This document shows, piece after piece, positions 9,481 through 18,125 of a stretch of DNA of 64,000 bases. Source of the stretch: an uncultured Bacteroidales bacterium (GTDB taxonomy: Bacteria; Bacteroidota; Bacteroidia; Bacteroidales; Bacteroidaceae); assembly GCA_902768125.1 (NCBI GenBank), contig CACXKA010000004.1:181406-245405 (forward strand). Reading direction: 5' to 3'. Under the pieces are notes generated by a model. It was not told where the DNA came from, ran no database searches, and worked only from the letters and a program-made list of their open reading frames with translations. A program made the position numbers and the translations under genes. Each line of letters starts with the position of its first letter. Within the stretch, counting starts at the first letter, position 1.

Positions 9481-10725
9481 ATGACGATTGATAACAACCG
9501 ATTGAACAGCGAGAGCCAACAAACGCGTTTGGATGGCGGAGTCGTGAAAGAGGAAGGCAAAGCCAACCAAAGATACATGATGCGAGGTGTAAGTGCTGCG
9601 AAAGAAGACGTACACAATGCCATCAAAAATATCGACAAGGGAATCTTTCCTCAGGCATTCTGCAAAATCATTCCTGACATCCTCGGAGGTGACCCAGAGT
9701 ATTGCAACATCATGCATGCTGATGGTGCTGGCACCAAGTCCAGCCTTGCCTACATGTATTGGAAGGAGACGGGCGACCTCTCCGTTTGGAAGGGCATTGC
9801 TCAGGATGCGCTCATCATGAACACGGACGACCTGCTTTGTGTGGGTGCAGTGGATAACATCCTCGTTTCCAGCACGATTGGACGCAACAAGATGCTCATT
9901 CCTGGCGAGGTGATTTCTGCTATCATCAACGGTACTGACGAACTCTTGGCAGAGATGCGCAAGATGGGTATTGGTATCTATGCAACAGGTGGTGAAACCG
10001 CTGATGTGGGTGACCTCGTGCGTACCATCATCGTTGATTCCACCGTCACTTGTCGTATGAAACGCAGCGACGTCATCAACAATGCCAACATCCGTCCTGG
10101 CGATGTGATCGTCGGTCTTTCTTCTTGTGGACAAGCCACTTATGAGAAGGAGTACAATGGTGGCATGGGCAGCAACGGACTCACTTCTGCCCGTCACGAT
10201 GTCTTTGCCAAGTACCTCGCCGAGAAATATCCTGAATCTTTCGACAAGGCTGTGCCCGACGAACTCGTCTATTCTGGTTCGTACAAATTGACTGACCCTG
10301 TGGAAGGTGCTCCCGTCAATGCAGGCAAGCTGGTTCTTTCTCCTACTCGCACTTATGCCCCAGTGGTGAAGAAGTTGTTGGACGAGATGCGTGCCGACAT
10401 TCACGGAATGGTGCATTGCACGGGTGGTGCCCAGACAAAAGTGCTGCACTTCGTAGGCGACAACTGCCGTGTCATCAAGGACAACATGTTCCCCGTTCCC
10501 CCACTCTTCAAGGCGATTGCCAAGGAGTCGGGCACCGATTGGGCAGAGATGTACAAAGTGTTCAATATGGGTCACCGTCTCGAAGTCTATCTTTCTCCTG
10601 AAAATGCCGAGAAAGTCATCAGCATCAGCAAGTCATTCAACATTGATGCTCAGATTATTGGACACATCGAGGAGGGAAAGAAATCATTGACTATCAAATC
10701 AGAATTTGGAGAGTTTAACTACTAA
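9481..10725 (+). CDS. purM: Phosphoribosylformylglycinamidine cyclo-ligase (AIR synthase)
   Basis: This is the fifth step of purine synthesis, the ATP-dependent closure of FGAM to AIR. The 414-residue sequence matches the Bacteroidetes form of PurM, which is longer than the E. coli enzyme; MHADGAGTKSSLAYMYWKET, GGETADVGDLVRTI and FNMGHRLEVYLSPENA are recognisable. Compared with homologues I recall, which begin a few residues before RGVSAAKEDVHNAIK, this one has about 30 extra residues at the N-terminus. The next in-frame ATG is at 9577 and would give a family-length protein. The stop overlaps the prfA start by one base (TAATG). Confidence 0.92.
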   Translation: MTIDNNRLNSESQQTRLDGGVVKEEGKANQRYMMRGVSAAKEDVHNAIKNIDKGIFPQAFCKIIPDILGGDPEYCNIMHADGAGTKSSLAYMYWKETGDLSVWKGIAQDALIMNTDDLLCVGAVDNILVSSTIGRNKMLIPGEVISAIINGTDELLAEMRKMGIGIYATGGETADVGDLVRTIIVDSTVTCRMKRSDVINNANIRPGDVIVGLSSCGQATYEKEYNGGMGSNGLTSARHDVFAKYLAEKYPESFDKAVPDELVYSGSYKLTDPVEGAPVNAGKLVLSPTRTYAPVVKKLLDEMRADIHGMVHCTGGAQTKVLHFVGDNCRVIKDNMFPVPPLFKAIAKESGTDWAEMYKVFNMGHRLEVYLSPENAEKVISISKSFNIDAQIIGHIEEGKKSLTIKSEFGEFNY

Positions 10726-11825
10726 TGGAAATACTGGAAAAGTTGGAGGGGTTGGTGCCTCGATTTGAGGAGGTGTCAACCCTCATCACCGACCCCAATG
10801 TCATTGCCGACCAGAAGCGTTACGTGCAGTTGACAAAGGAATATAAGAACTTGGAGGACATCATGAAAGCCCGCCAAGAATACATCAATGCCGTCAAGGG
10901 ATTGGAAGAGGCAAAGGAGATGCTCACGATGGAGGATGACCCAGAGATGAAGGAGATGGCTCGTGAGGAGATTGCCCTCAACGAGCAGCGCATCCCTGAG
11001 CTGGAGGAGGAGATCAAGCTCTTGCTCATCCCTGCCGACCCAGAGGACAGCAAGAACGTGACGCTTGAAATCCGTGGTGGTACGGGTGGTGACGAAGCAG
11101 CGCTCTTTGCTGGCGACCTCTTCCGCATGTACTCAAAATACTGCGAAATCAAGGGCTGGCATCTCACCATCTCTTCTTTCTCCGAAGGGGCTGTGGGAGG
11201 CTACAAGGAAATCATTGCCAACGTCACGGGCGAGAACGTGTATGGCACCATGAAGTATGAGTCAGGCGTGCATCGCGTGCAGCGTGTGCCCGTCACAGAG
11301 ACTCAGGGACGCGTTCACACTTCTGCTGCCACCGTTGCCGTATTGCCTGAGGCGGAAGCCTTCGACGTGCAAATCAACGAGGGTGAAATCAAGTGGGACA
11401 CTTTCCGCAGTTCAGGTGCTGGTGGTCAGAACGTGAACAAGGTGGAATCTGGTGTTCGTGCCCGTTATATGTGGACAAATCCCAATACAGGCGAGAAGGA
11501 AGAAATCCTCGTGGAATGTACGGAGACGCGTGACCAGCCCAAGAACAAGGAACGTGCTTTGGCTCGTCTGCGCACCTACATCTATGACCGTGAGCATCAG
11601 AAGTATATCGACGACATCGCCTCACGCCGCAAGACCCTCGTCTCCACTGGTGACCGCTCTGCCAAGATTCGCACTTACAACTATCCACAGGGTCGCATCA
11701 CCGACCACCGTATCAACTACACCATCTACAACCTCGCTGCCTTCATGGATGGCGACATTCAGGACTGCATCGACCACCTCATCGTGGCAGAGAATGCAGA
11801 ACGACTGAAGGAAGCAGAGCTTTAA
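10725..11825 (+). CDS. prfA: Peptide chain release factor 1
   Basis: RF1 terminates translation at UAA and UAG. The protein has 366 residues. The stop-codon reading motif appears as P-V-T in RVPVTETQGRVHTSAATVAV, and the GGQ peptidyl-hydrolysis motif as SSGAGGQNVNKVESGVRA. The start overlaps the purM stop by one base, so translation is likely coupled. It is followed by a heptamer repeat and a membrane-protein gene. Confidence 0.96.
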   Translation: MEILEKLEGLVPRFEEVSTLITDPNVIADQKRYVQLTKEYKNLEDIMKARQEYINAVKGLEEAKEMLTMEDDPEMKEMAREEIALNEQRIPELEEEIKLLLIPADPEDSKNVTLEIRGGTGGDEAALFAGDLFRMYSKYCEIKGWHLTISSFSEGAVGGYKEIIANVTGENVYGTMKYESGVHRVQRVPVTETQGRVHTSAATVAVLPEAEAFDVQINEGEIKWDTFRSSGAGGQNVNKVESGVRARYMWTNPNTGEKEEILVECTETRDQPKNKERALARLRTYIYDREHQKYIDDIASRRKTLVSTGDRSAKIRTYNYPQGRITDHRINYTIYNLAAFMDGDIQDCIDHLIVAENAERLKEAEL

Positions 11826-11826
11826 T

Positions 11827-11863
11827 GAGTTGAAAGTTTAGAGTTTAGAGTTTAGAGTTTAGA
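11827..11863. repeat. Period-7 tandem repeat (GAGTTTA units)
   Basis: About five units (GAGTTGA, AAGTTTA, then GAGTTTA three times) fill the gap between prfA and the next gene, ending 4 bp before its ATG. The unit is related to the CTAAACC repeat at 14444 when read on the other strand. Confidence 0.85.
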
Positions 11864-11867
11864 GAAT

Positions 11868-13610
11868 ATGAAGCTATCCAGTGCACCACAAGCCATCATC
11901 AATGCTTTGCAGAATTGCATCAAGCGTTTTCCCGTTGCCGTTGCTTTCATCACGGCTTTGACGCTATTCCTCATCTTCCTTATTATTGATGAGGAGAAGA
12001 CGCTCAGCGGACAAGCAAATGGCACGATCGTCTACTATTTGTCGGTGGGGTATCTGCTGTCGCTCACTTTGCGTCTGTGGGCAGAGGACGGGCGGAAACA
12101 ACGGACGGTGCTGATTGTCAACATCGTGGCACACCTCCTGTTGCTGGCTGATGCCTTCTATATTTACCACACCACAGGCGATGAGAGACAAACCAACTGG
12201 GAACTCTACGTGGCGCACGCTGCCACCATTCTCTCCCTATGGCTTTCGCTGTTCTTCCTCTCGTTCTTCAAGGAGAGAGACAACATCGCTTCGTGGAACT
12301 TCACCAAGAGGCTTATCCTCAACTCCATCATTTGCTATTTCATTGGCAACGTGCTGTCTGGCGGCTTCGTGTTGCTGCTCACATCCTTCAACTTCCTTTT
12401 CAACATCGACCTTGGGTATAAATGGATGCTCATTGCAGAGACGCTGATAGGCATGCTTCTGCCTACGCTCCTTTTCCTCGGACGCATTCCTCAGGGAGAG
12501 CAGAAGTTCGACAGGAAACCCCTCGATTCCAACTTCCTCAATGCCGTCATACGCTATCTGTTCCTGGGGTTAGAGGGGTTGTACATCATCGTCCTATACA
12601 TCTATGCCACCCTCATTCTCATTCGTTGGGAACTGCCCAACGGCAAGGTGTCGATGTTGGTCGTGGTGTCAATGGTGGGACTCATCCTCATTGAGTTCGG
12701 ACTTTATCCTGTCCGCAAGTTGCAGAACAAGAACACGGACAACTTCATCGCCCGCTATCTGCCTGTGGCAATACTGCCACTGCTGCTGCTCATGACGGTC
12801 GGCATCATCCGCCGTTTCAGCGACTACGGCGTCACCATCAGCCGCCTCTACCTCATCACCCTCAACCTGTGGTTCTACTTCGTCTGCATCACGCTCTTCC
12901 TGACCAAGGCACGACGCATCAACTGGATCACCATTTCCTTCGCCCTCATCTTCCTGCTCACATCGGCTTTCCCCATCAACTATTTCAGCATCACGCGCAA
13001 CTGCATGGACAGCAAGATCAGGAAGATGCTGTATAGCACAGACATGATAAGAGTAAGGAAGTTCCCGCTCAACGAACGGCAATACAAGCATCTCCTTCAC
13101 ATCCTGACCAAGGAGGAGGCTGTCGAGCTGAACGACAAGATGAGATACATGAGGGAATATTTCGGAAGCCACTACACGGATGCCTACGTGAAGGACACCA
13201 CAGAGGTTTACTTCTACTACGACTTCCTCAGCGACACGCCGTCTCAATCAACAATCTTAGAAAATTACTATATCGGCAACGGCTGTGAGGACTTTGCCAT
13301 CGACATATCAGAGGGATACGAAAAGATATTCAGGGTTTACACGCCGACTGTCACAGTTCCTCCCAGCCAGAACATCGTTCAGTTAGTCGCTGAATTCAGA
13401 GGCGAAGCCCTTGACACCGTCTTCGTCAATCTCGACACGCTCCGTGCTCATAAAGACTCTATGCCAGCGCCTTTCCCATTGCCTTGTGCATCGAATCGCA
13501 ACATATACATGGTGACCCATTTCAGCATCAGCCCATTGAACGACTCTCGCACCCACAAGGTCGAGAGCATCATGGTTGACGTCACGGGTTTCGTCCTACA
13601 AAAGAAATAA
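11868..13610 (+). CDS. Multi-pass membrane protein, DUF4153-like
   Basis: The protein has 580 residues. The first two-thirds hold about ten hydrophobic segments (first about 23-40; others around 55, 85, 110, 145, 175, 225, 260, 300, 340, 365), then a soluble C-terminal domain of about 200 residues that is rich in Tyr and aromatic pairs. The layout resembles the DUF4153 family of integral membrane proteins, whose function is unknown; the match is from memory. It lies between prfA and pyrF on the same strand, separated from prfA by a heptamer repeat. No catalytic motif was seen. Confidence 0.65.
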   Translation: MKLSSAPQAIINALQNCIKRFPVAVAFITALTLFLIFLIIDEEKTLSGQANGTIVYYLSVGYLLSLTLRLWAEDGRKQRTVLIVNIVAHLLLLADAFYIYHTTGDERQTNWELYVAHAATILSLWLSLFFLSFFKERDNIASWNFTKRLILNSIICYFIGNVLSGGFVLLLTSFNFLFNIDLGYKWMLIAETLIGMLLPTLLFLGRIPQGEQKFDRKPLDSNFLNAVIRYLFLGLEGLYIIVLYIYATLILIRWELPNGKVSMLVVVSMVGLILIEFGLYPVRKLQNKNTDNFIARYLPVAILPLLLLMTVGIIRRFSDYGVTISRLYLITLNLWFYFVCITLFLTKARRINWITISFALIFLLTSAFPINYFSITRNCMDSKIRKMLYSTDMIRVRKFPLNERQYKHLLHILTKEEAVELNDKMRYMREYFGSHYTDAYVKDTTEVYFYYDFLSDTPSQSTILENYYIGNGCEDFAIDISEGYEKIFRVYTPTVTVPPSQNIVQLVAEFRGEALDTVFVNLDTLRAHKDSMPAPFPLPCASNRNIYMVTHFSISPLNDSRTHKVESIMVDVTGFVLQKK

Positions 13611-13628
13611 CTAAAACATCAAGAATAT

Positions 13629-14447
13629 ATGACTCGTCAAGAACTTATCCATCAGATTTTCACGAAGAAGACCTTCCTGTGCGTGGGTCTCGATACCGAC
13701 ATCAAGAAGATTCCTGAGCACCTGCTGCAGGAGGAAGACCCCATCTTCGCCTTCAACCAGGCAATCATCGACGCCACAGCCCCCTACTGCGTGGCTTACA
13801 AGCCCAACCTCGCCTTCTATGAGAGCATGGGCGTGAAGGGCTGGATCTCGTTCGAGAAGACCATTTCCTACCTCAACGAGAACTATCCCGACCACTTCAT
13901 CATCGCTGATGCCAAGCGTGGCGACATCGGCAACACCAGCGCCATGTATGCCCGCACCTTCTTCGAGGAAATCAACCTCGACGCCCTCACCGTCGCTCCC
14001 TACATGGGCGAGGACAGCGTGACTCCTTTCCTCCAGTATCCCGGCAAGTGGGTCATTCTCCTGGCACTCACTTCCAACAAGGGCAGCCACGACTTCCAGC
14101 TCACCACCGATCAGAACGGCGAGCGTCTTTTCGAGAAAGTCCTCAAGAAGAGTCAGGAATGGGGCAACGCCGACAACATGATGTACGTGGTGGGTGCCAC
14201 ACAGGGACAGATGTTTGAGGACATCCGCAAGGTTGCTCCCGACCACTTCCTGCTCGTGCCCGGCATCGGTGCCCAAGGTGGCAGCCTCGAAGAAGTGTGC
14301 AAGTACGGCATGACCAAGGACTGCGGTCTCATCGTCAACTCCTCCCGTGCCATCATCTACGCCGACAAGACCGAACGCTTTGCCGAAGTGGCAGCCGAGG
14401 AGGCCAAGAAAGTGGCAGCGCAAATGGCCAAGCTCCTGCCTCTCTAA
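13629..14447 (+). CDS. pyrF: Orotidine 5'-phosphate decarboxylase
   Basis: The enzyme decarboxylates OMP to UMP, the last step of de novo pyrimidine synthesis. The 272 residues match the larger type of OMP decarboxylase. The active-site signature [11 protein letters not shown] places the catalytic Lys at 96 between Asp94 and Asp99; [14 protein letters not shown] is the N-terminal substrate-binding segment. Codons end strongly in C compared with many neighbours. The stop codon lies inside the first unit of a CTAAACC heptamer repeat. Confidence 0.95.
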   Translation: MTRQELIHQIFTKKTFLCVGLDTDIKKIPEHLLQEEDPIFAFNQAIIDATAPYCVAYKPNLAFYESMGVKGWISFEKTISYLNENYPDHFIIADAKRGDIGNTSAMYARTFFEEINLDALTVAPYMGEDSVTPFLQYPGKWVILLALTSNKGSHDFQLTTDQNGERLFEKVLKKSQEWGNADNMMYVVGATQGQMFEDIRKVAPDHFLLVPGIGAQGGSLEEVCKYGMTKDCGLIVNSSRAIIYADKTERFAEVAAEEAKKVAAQMAKLLPL

Positions 14448-14492
14448 ACCCTAAACCCTAAACTCTAAACCCTAAACCCTAAACCCTAAACC
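14444..14492. repeat. CTAAACC heptamer tandem repeat (seven units)
   Basis: Seven in-phase units, one with a single change (CTAAACT), start over the pyrF stop codon and end six bases before the GTG start of the HD gene. The unit is identical in sequence to the plant telomere heptamer, but here it is a short internal array. Confidence 0.95.
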
Positions 14493-14497
14493 CTCAG

Positions 14498-15736
14498 GTG
14501 GAAACTGCTAAAATCATCAACGACCCCGTGTTCGGATTCATCCGAGTGCCACGAGGACTTCTCCTCGACATCGTGCGTCACCCAGCCTTCTATCGTCTCA
14601 GCCGCATCAAGCAGCTGGGCGGTGCCAACATCGTCTATCCTGGCGCACAGCACACGCGTTTCCAGCACTCGTTAGGCGCATTCCACCTGATGGGCAAGGC
14701 GATACAGTCCCTTCAGCAGAAAGGGCATTTCATCTTCGACAGCGAAGCCGAGGCAGTGCAGGCAGCCATCCTCCTGCACGACATCGGGCACGGACCCTTC
14801 AGCCACGTGCTCGAGCACACCCTCATGAGCGGCGTCAGCCATGAAGACATCTCCCTCATGGTCATGGAACAGATGAACGAGGAGTTCCGCGGACAACTCA
14901 CCCTCGCCATCAAGATCTTCAAGGACGACTATCCCAAGCGCTTCCTTCATCAGCTCATCTCCTCACAGCTCGACATGGACCGCCTCGACTACCTCAAGCG
15001 CGACGCCTTCTTCACCGGTGTGAACGAAGCCAACATCGGCTCCTCACGCATCATCGACATGCTCGACGTCATCGACGACCAGCTCGTCGTCGACAAGAAA
15101 GGCATCTACTCCATCGAGAACTACCTCGTCAGCCGACGCCTCATGTACTGGCAAGTCTATCTCCACAAGACCTCCGTCGCAGCTGAGCACGTCATGATCA
15201 ACGCCCTCCTCCGCGCCAAGCAACTCATGAGAGCCTCCCAAACCTCAAACCTCAAACCTCAAACCTCAAACCTCTCAACTCCATTAACCTTCTTCCTCTC
15301 CAACGACATCGACCGCGACACCTTCCTCACCCATCCCGAGTGCCTCCAGCACTACCTTGCCCTCGACGACAACGACATCTGGAGCGCCCTCAAGGCTTGG
15401 TGCAACCATCCCGATCCCATCCTTTCCCTCCTCAGCCGCGACTTCGTCAACCGCAACATCTTCAAGGTGGAGACCAGCGACGAACCCTTCTCCGACGAGC
15501 ACCGACAGGAGAAGCGCATCCAGCTCGCCCAGCGCTACCACATCACCCCCGACGAAGCCAACTACCTCATCTCCGACATCGAGGTGGGCAAGGACATGTA
15601 CAGCCTCGACGACGACCAGATTGAAATCCGCTTCAACGACGGCACCACCCGCGACATCATCGAAGCGAGTGACATGCTCAACACATCGCTTGCCTCCAAG
15701 AAAGTGCGCAAACACTATTTCTGCTATCAGCGGTAA
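14498..15736 (+). CDS. HD-domain phosphohydrolase (dNTPase-like)
   Basis: The protein has 412 residues. The HD signature is clear: QHTRFQHSLGAFHLM with His52, then LLHDIGHGPFSHVLEH with His94-Asp95. This resembles the dGTPase/SAMHD-like branch, so a nucleotide or phosphoester substrate is likely but not shown. The GTG start is the only option after an in-frame stop at 14480, within the heptamer repeat. Around residues 247-260 a second heptamer repeat is translated as a seven-residue period, QTSNLKP then QTSNLST. Codon use is strongly C-ending like pyrF. Confidence 0.85.
   Translation: METAKIINDPVFGFIRVPRGLLLDIVRHPAFYRLSRIKQLGGANIVYPGAQHTRFQHSLGAFHLMGKAIQSLQQKGHFIFDSEAEAVQAAILLHDIGHGPFSHVLEHTLMSGVSHEDISLMVMEQMNEEFRGQLTLAIKIFKDDYPKRFLHQLISSQLDMDRLDYLKRDAFFTGVNEANIGSSRIIDMLDVIDDQLVVDKKGIYSIENYLVSRRLMYWQVYLHKTSVAAEHVMINALLRAKQLMRASQTSNLKPQTSNLSTPLTFFLSNDIDRDTFLTHPECLQHYLALDDNDIWSALKAWCNHPDPILSLLSRDFVNRNIFKVETSDEPFSDEHRQEKRIQLAQRYHITPDEANYLISDIEVGKDMYSLDDDQIEIRFNDGTTRDIIEASDMLNTSLASKKVRKHYFCYQR
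15239..15273. repeat. CAAACCT heptamer repeat inside the HD gene
   Basis: Five perfect CAAACCT units lie within coding sequence. Three units make 21 bases, so the peptide repeats every seven residues. The reading frame continues through the insertion without a stop. Confidence 0.9.
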
Positions 15737-15816
15737 ACAAGGATTTTGGGGAACATCGCCCCTTCAGGGCAAATTGAACGAACCTTTAGCTCGGCGTAGC
15801 CAATTTAACGAAAATA

Positions 15817-15891
15817 ATTCTCCAATTCTCAAATTCTTGATAGATAAAACTCAATGAGATATTCTTGTCAAGAATTTGAGAATTGGAGAAT
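15817..15891. repeat. Palindromic element, copy A (24-bp arms, 27-bp loop)
   Basis: Two perfect 24-bp inverted arms (15817-15840 and 15868-15891) surround a 27-bp loop. It lies 22 bp past the stop of the Gly/Pro-tail gene and may act as its terminator. A second copy is at 44438-44512. A further outer pair AACATCGCC (15752) and GGCGATGTT (15907) flanks it. The 15737-15913 gap holds nothing else that I recognise. Confidence 0.9.
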
Positions 15892-15913
15892 TCTTCTTTC
15901 TTTTAGGCGATGT

Positions 15914-16759
15914 TTAATCGCCTGTGTCGAAGCCACCAGAGCCGCCATTGTTTCCGCCACCGCCATTGTTGGGGTCGGGAGTCGGGTCAGGTGTCGGTGT
16001 TGGGGTGTCGCCACCACCACCGCTGTTGCCGCCGTCGCCCGAGCCGCTGCCAGTGGCACCTTCGTTCAGGTAGTACTGGCGGGCGTAGATTTCGATGCCC
16101 TTCAGCTGGTTGTAGAGGGCTGTGAGTTCGGCAGAGGGAAGGAGTTCCATCATTGCCTCGATGGTGCGGTAGAGGTCGGCGATGGCAAGGTCGGTGGCAC
16201 GTCGTGCCGTCCTCAGTTCACCCTTCACGAACTCGCCCTTGGTCTGGGCGCGCTGGCTCAGGTACTGGCGCACATCCTGGGCTGCGCTGACAGCCTGTGT
16301 CAGGAATGTCCACGTGCCTATCTGGGTGAGGAAAGCCTGATGCGACTGGAGGTTCTGCTGCATCTGGATGATCTTGTCAGCCTCTGCACCGTAGGAATCG
16401 TGGGTGGAGAAATTGAAGTCCTTGAACACTTGCAAGCACGTCTTCGCCTCTGCCTGTGTAGGTTCGCTCTCGGGCAGTCCTGCGTGACCACTCAGTATGT
16501 AGCGCGTGCAGCTGATGTAGCCGTCCTGGCGCTTGTCGGCAGCCTCGAGCAGGGGCACCGCCGAGTCGCGCTGCGATTTCAGCCACACCTCGTCCTCCGT
16601 CTGGCGCGCCTGATGCAGGGCAGTGCGTTTCTGGTTGAACATCTGGTTGTCGGTCACGAACGCCTGCACGTGGTCGTCAATCTGCTGGGTCGTGCCGTCG
16701 TGGTGGGCATTGGTCAGGTCGCCCAGCCACCCGTAGTTGAGTTGGTTGTTTGTTGCCAT
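15914..16759 (-). CDS. Helical protein with Gly/Pro-rich tail, paralogue A (DUF6261-like)
   Basis: The protein has 281 residues from MATNNQLNYGW; an ATG three codons upstream is possible. The first 240 residues are predicted helical, with no signal peptide or membrane segment. The last 45 residues are Gly-rich, then TPTPTPDPTPDPN, then a Gly/Asn run ending GGFDTGD. It is paralogous to the protein at 43418-44272: shared landmarks are L-x-N-A-(H/N)-H-D-G-(T/V)-T-Q-Q-I, VFKDF-(N/D)-FS, KGEL-(R/A)-x-ARK/R-x-TD and an identical tail. It recalls Bacteroidales DUF6261 proteins, which have no known function. A 42-bp tandem array lies directly upstream and a palindrome downstream. Confidence 0.75.
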   Translation of the reverse strand: MATNNQLNYGWLGDLTNAHHDGTTQQIDDHVQAFVTDNQMFNQKRTALHQARQTEDEVWLKSQRDSAVPLLEAADKRQDGYISCTRYILSGHAGLPESEPTQAEAKTCLQVFKDFNFSTHDSYGAEADKIIQMQQNLQSHQAFLTQIGTWTFLTQAVSAAQDVRQYLSQRAQTKGEFVKGELRTARRATDLAIADLYRTIEAMMELLPSAELTALYNQLKGIEIYARQYYLNEGATGSGSGDGGNSGGGGDTPTPTPDPTPDPNNGGGGNNGGSGGFDTGD

Positions 16760-16790
16760 AGTCTGCAATGTATTAAAAGTTGATAACTAA

Positions 16791-17055
16791 AGTTTCGTTT
16801 CGCCTGATTTTGAGGTCTCCCACCGAGAGGAAGACTTCGTTTCAGCCGATTTTGACGTTTCCCTCCAAGGGGGAGACTTTATTTCAGCTGGTTTTGACGT
16901 TTACCACCGAGAGGAAGACTTCGTTTCAGCCGATTTTGACGTTTACCACCGAGAGGAAGACTTCATTTCAGCCGATTTTGACGTTTACAACCGAGAGGAA
17001 GACTTCATTTCAGCCGATTTTGACGTTTCCCTCCCCGGGGAAATTGTTTTCGCAG
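16791..17055. repeat. 42-bp tandem array A
   Basis: Five full units of 42 bp start at 16812, 16854, 16896, 16938 and 16980, with partial units on both sides. The core reads GACGTTTACCACCGAGAGG then AAGACTTCGTTTCAGCCG then ATTTT. The second and sixth units diverge in the middle. It ends about 32 bp before the start of the gene on the minus strand. No spacers separate the units. On the plus strand the array is open and would encode a 14-residue period (KTSFQPILTFTTER). The rest of the gap to 17149 holds nothing I recognise. Confidence 0.95.
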
Positions 17056-17149
17056 GCAAATATCGGAAGAAAAACCACAAGAAAAAACGTATTAGCTCCC
17101 ACCCGAAATAGGGGTGAGAGCCTATGATGGAATTTTCGATAAGATACAA

Positions 17150-17707
17150 TTATTTGAACTCAACGGTCTTGAGGATGGCAATAACGTCGTTGTCCTCGTC
17201 GCCTGTGCCAAAGTTGCCATTCACCTCGCAGGTGCCACCGTCAGGCATGTCGACGCCAAACCACCATTGTGCTTTCTCTTCGGTTTCATTGGCTTTGCGA
17301 ACAGCAACCTTCCAAGTGTTGGTGCCCAAAGTCATGTCTTCAAGAGCTTCCCATTGCCAGCCGCCGCCGTCATTCTTCACCCTGCTGTCGAACTTTCTCT
17401 GAATTCCAACCACAGTGGCTGTGGGTGATGGCTTTGGACGTGCGTTAATGGTGAATGTCCTGGTGAGCGCTTCAGTCTCGCCAGGGAATTCAAACTTGGC
17501 GCAATTCTCGTATGGATTCTGGAATTTCCATCCCTCGGGAACAACTACCGTAAATGCTCCGCAATCCTTTATCTCGCCAGTAACTTTAGCCTCAGCCTCG
17601 ACAGCTGTTGAGTCCTGACCATCTGCGTTCTGCTCGGTCTTGCCACCGCAAGCCATGAGCGATGCCATCATTGTAGCGATGGCGAAAGAAAAGAATACTT
17701 TCTTCAT
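17150..17707 (-). CDS. Putative lipoprotein
   Basis: The protein has 185 residues with a lipobox S-L-M-A-C and lipidated Cys20, followed by an acidic, Ala/Glu-rich linker. The mature domain begins GAFTVVVPEGWKFQNP, a pattern common in small periplasmic domains of the PsbP/DUF1795 kind, in which a V-P-x-G-W motif precedes a compact beta sheet. Family membership is not certain. It is downstream of merR-pepD on the same strand, with a 63-bp gap. Confidence 0.7.
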   Translation of the reverse strand: MKKVFFSFAIATMMASLMACGGKTEQNADGQDSTAVEAEAKVTGEIKDCGAFTVVVPEGWKFQNPYENCAKFEFPGETEALTRTFTINARPKPSPTATVVGIQRKFDSRVKNDGGGWQWEALEDMTLGTNTWKVAVRKANETEEKAQWWFGVDMPDGGTCEVNGNFGTGDEDNDVIAILKTVEFK

Positions 17708-17770
17708 GATTGTAAAATGATTTAGTTGTTAATAGTAATTTGGTAATTCGCTTGCAAAGGGAGGGGGCAC

Positions 17771-18121
17771 CTACACCAGTCCGTTCATGTCGCGGCTGAT
17801 GGCCTGGAGCTCGTTGCGGATGGCGGTGAGCTTCTCAATGACCTCGATGTTGCGATTCACGGTCTTGCTCTTGTCGCGGCGGATGGCGTCGCGGGCTCCC
17901 TGAAGGGTCATGCCGCGCTCCTTCACGAGATGATAGACGAGCTTCACCTGCTCGATGTCGGATTTGGTGTACTGGCGGATGCCGCGGCTTGCCTTCTGCG
18001 GCTTGATGTTGGGAAACTCTTTCTCCCAGAAGCGGAGGAGTGTCTCGGACACGTTAAACATCTTGGCGACTTCGCTGATGCTGTAGTAGAGTTTCAGGTC
18101 TTTGTTCTTGTTCAGTGCCAT
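17771..18121 (-). CDS. MerR-family transcriptional regulator
   Basis: The protein has 116 residues. The N-terminal winged helix begins YYSISEVAKMFNVSETLLRFWEKEF and continues to RQYTKSDIEQVKLVYHLV, the classic MerR layout. A short C-terminal helix, probably for dimerisation, replaces the effector domain; no Cys ligands are present, so it is not a metal sensor of the usual type. It lies 4 bp downstream of pepD and may be cotranscribed with it. Confidence 0.9.
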   Translation of the reverse strand: MALNKNKDLKLYYSISEVAKMFNVSETLLRFWEKEFPNIKPQKASRGIRQYTKSDIEQVKLVYHLVKERGMTLQGARDAIRRDKSKTVNRNIEVIEKLTAIRNELQAISRDMNGLV

Positions 18122-18125
18122 AGTT

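Noticed and set aside
14444-14492. Telomere
   Set aside because: The plant-type heptamer is present, but only seven units in a circular-type chromosome context between two genes.
16791-17055. Possible CRISPR array at the 42-bp repeats (also 43191 and 60328)
   Set aside because: Units are contiguous with no unique spacers, and there are no cas genes in the window.
16780-17127. Gene for a 115-residue repeat protein
   Set aside because: The frame is the translation of array A; it lacks a plausible start context and the opposite strand is equally open.
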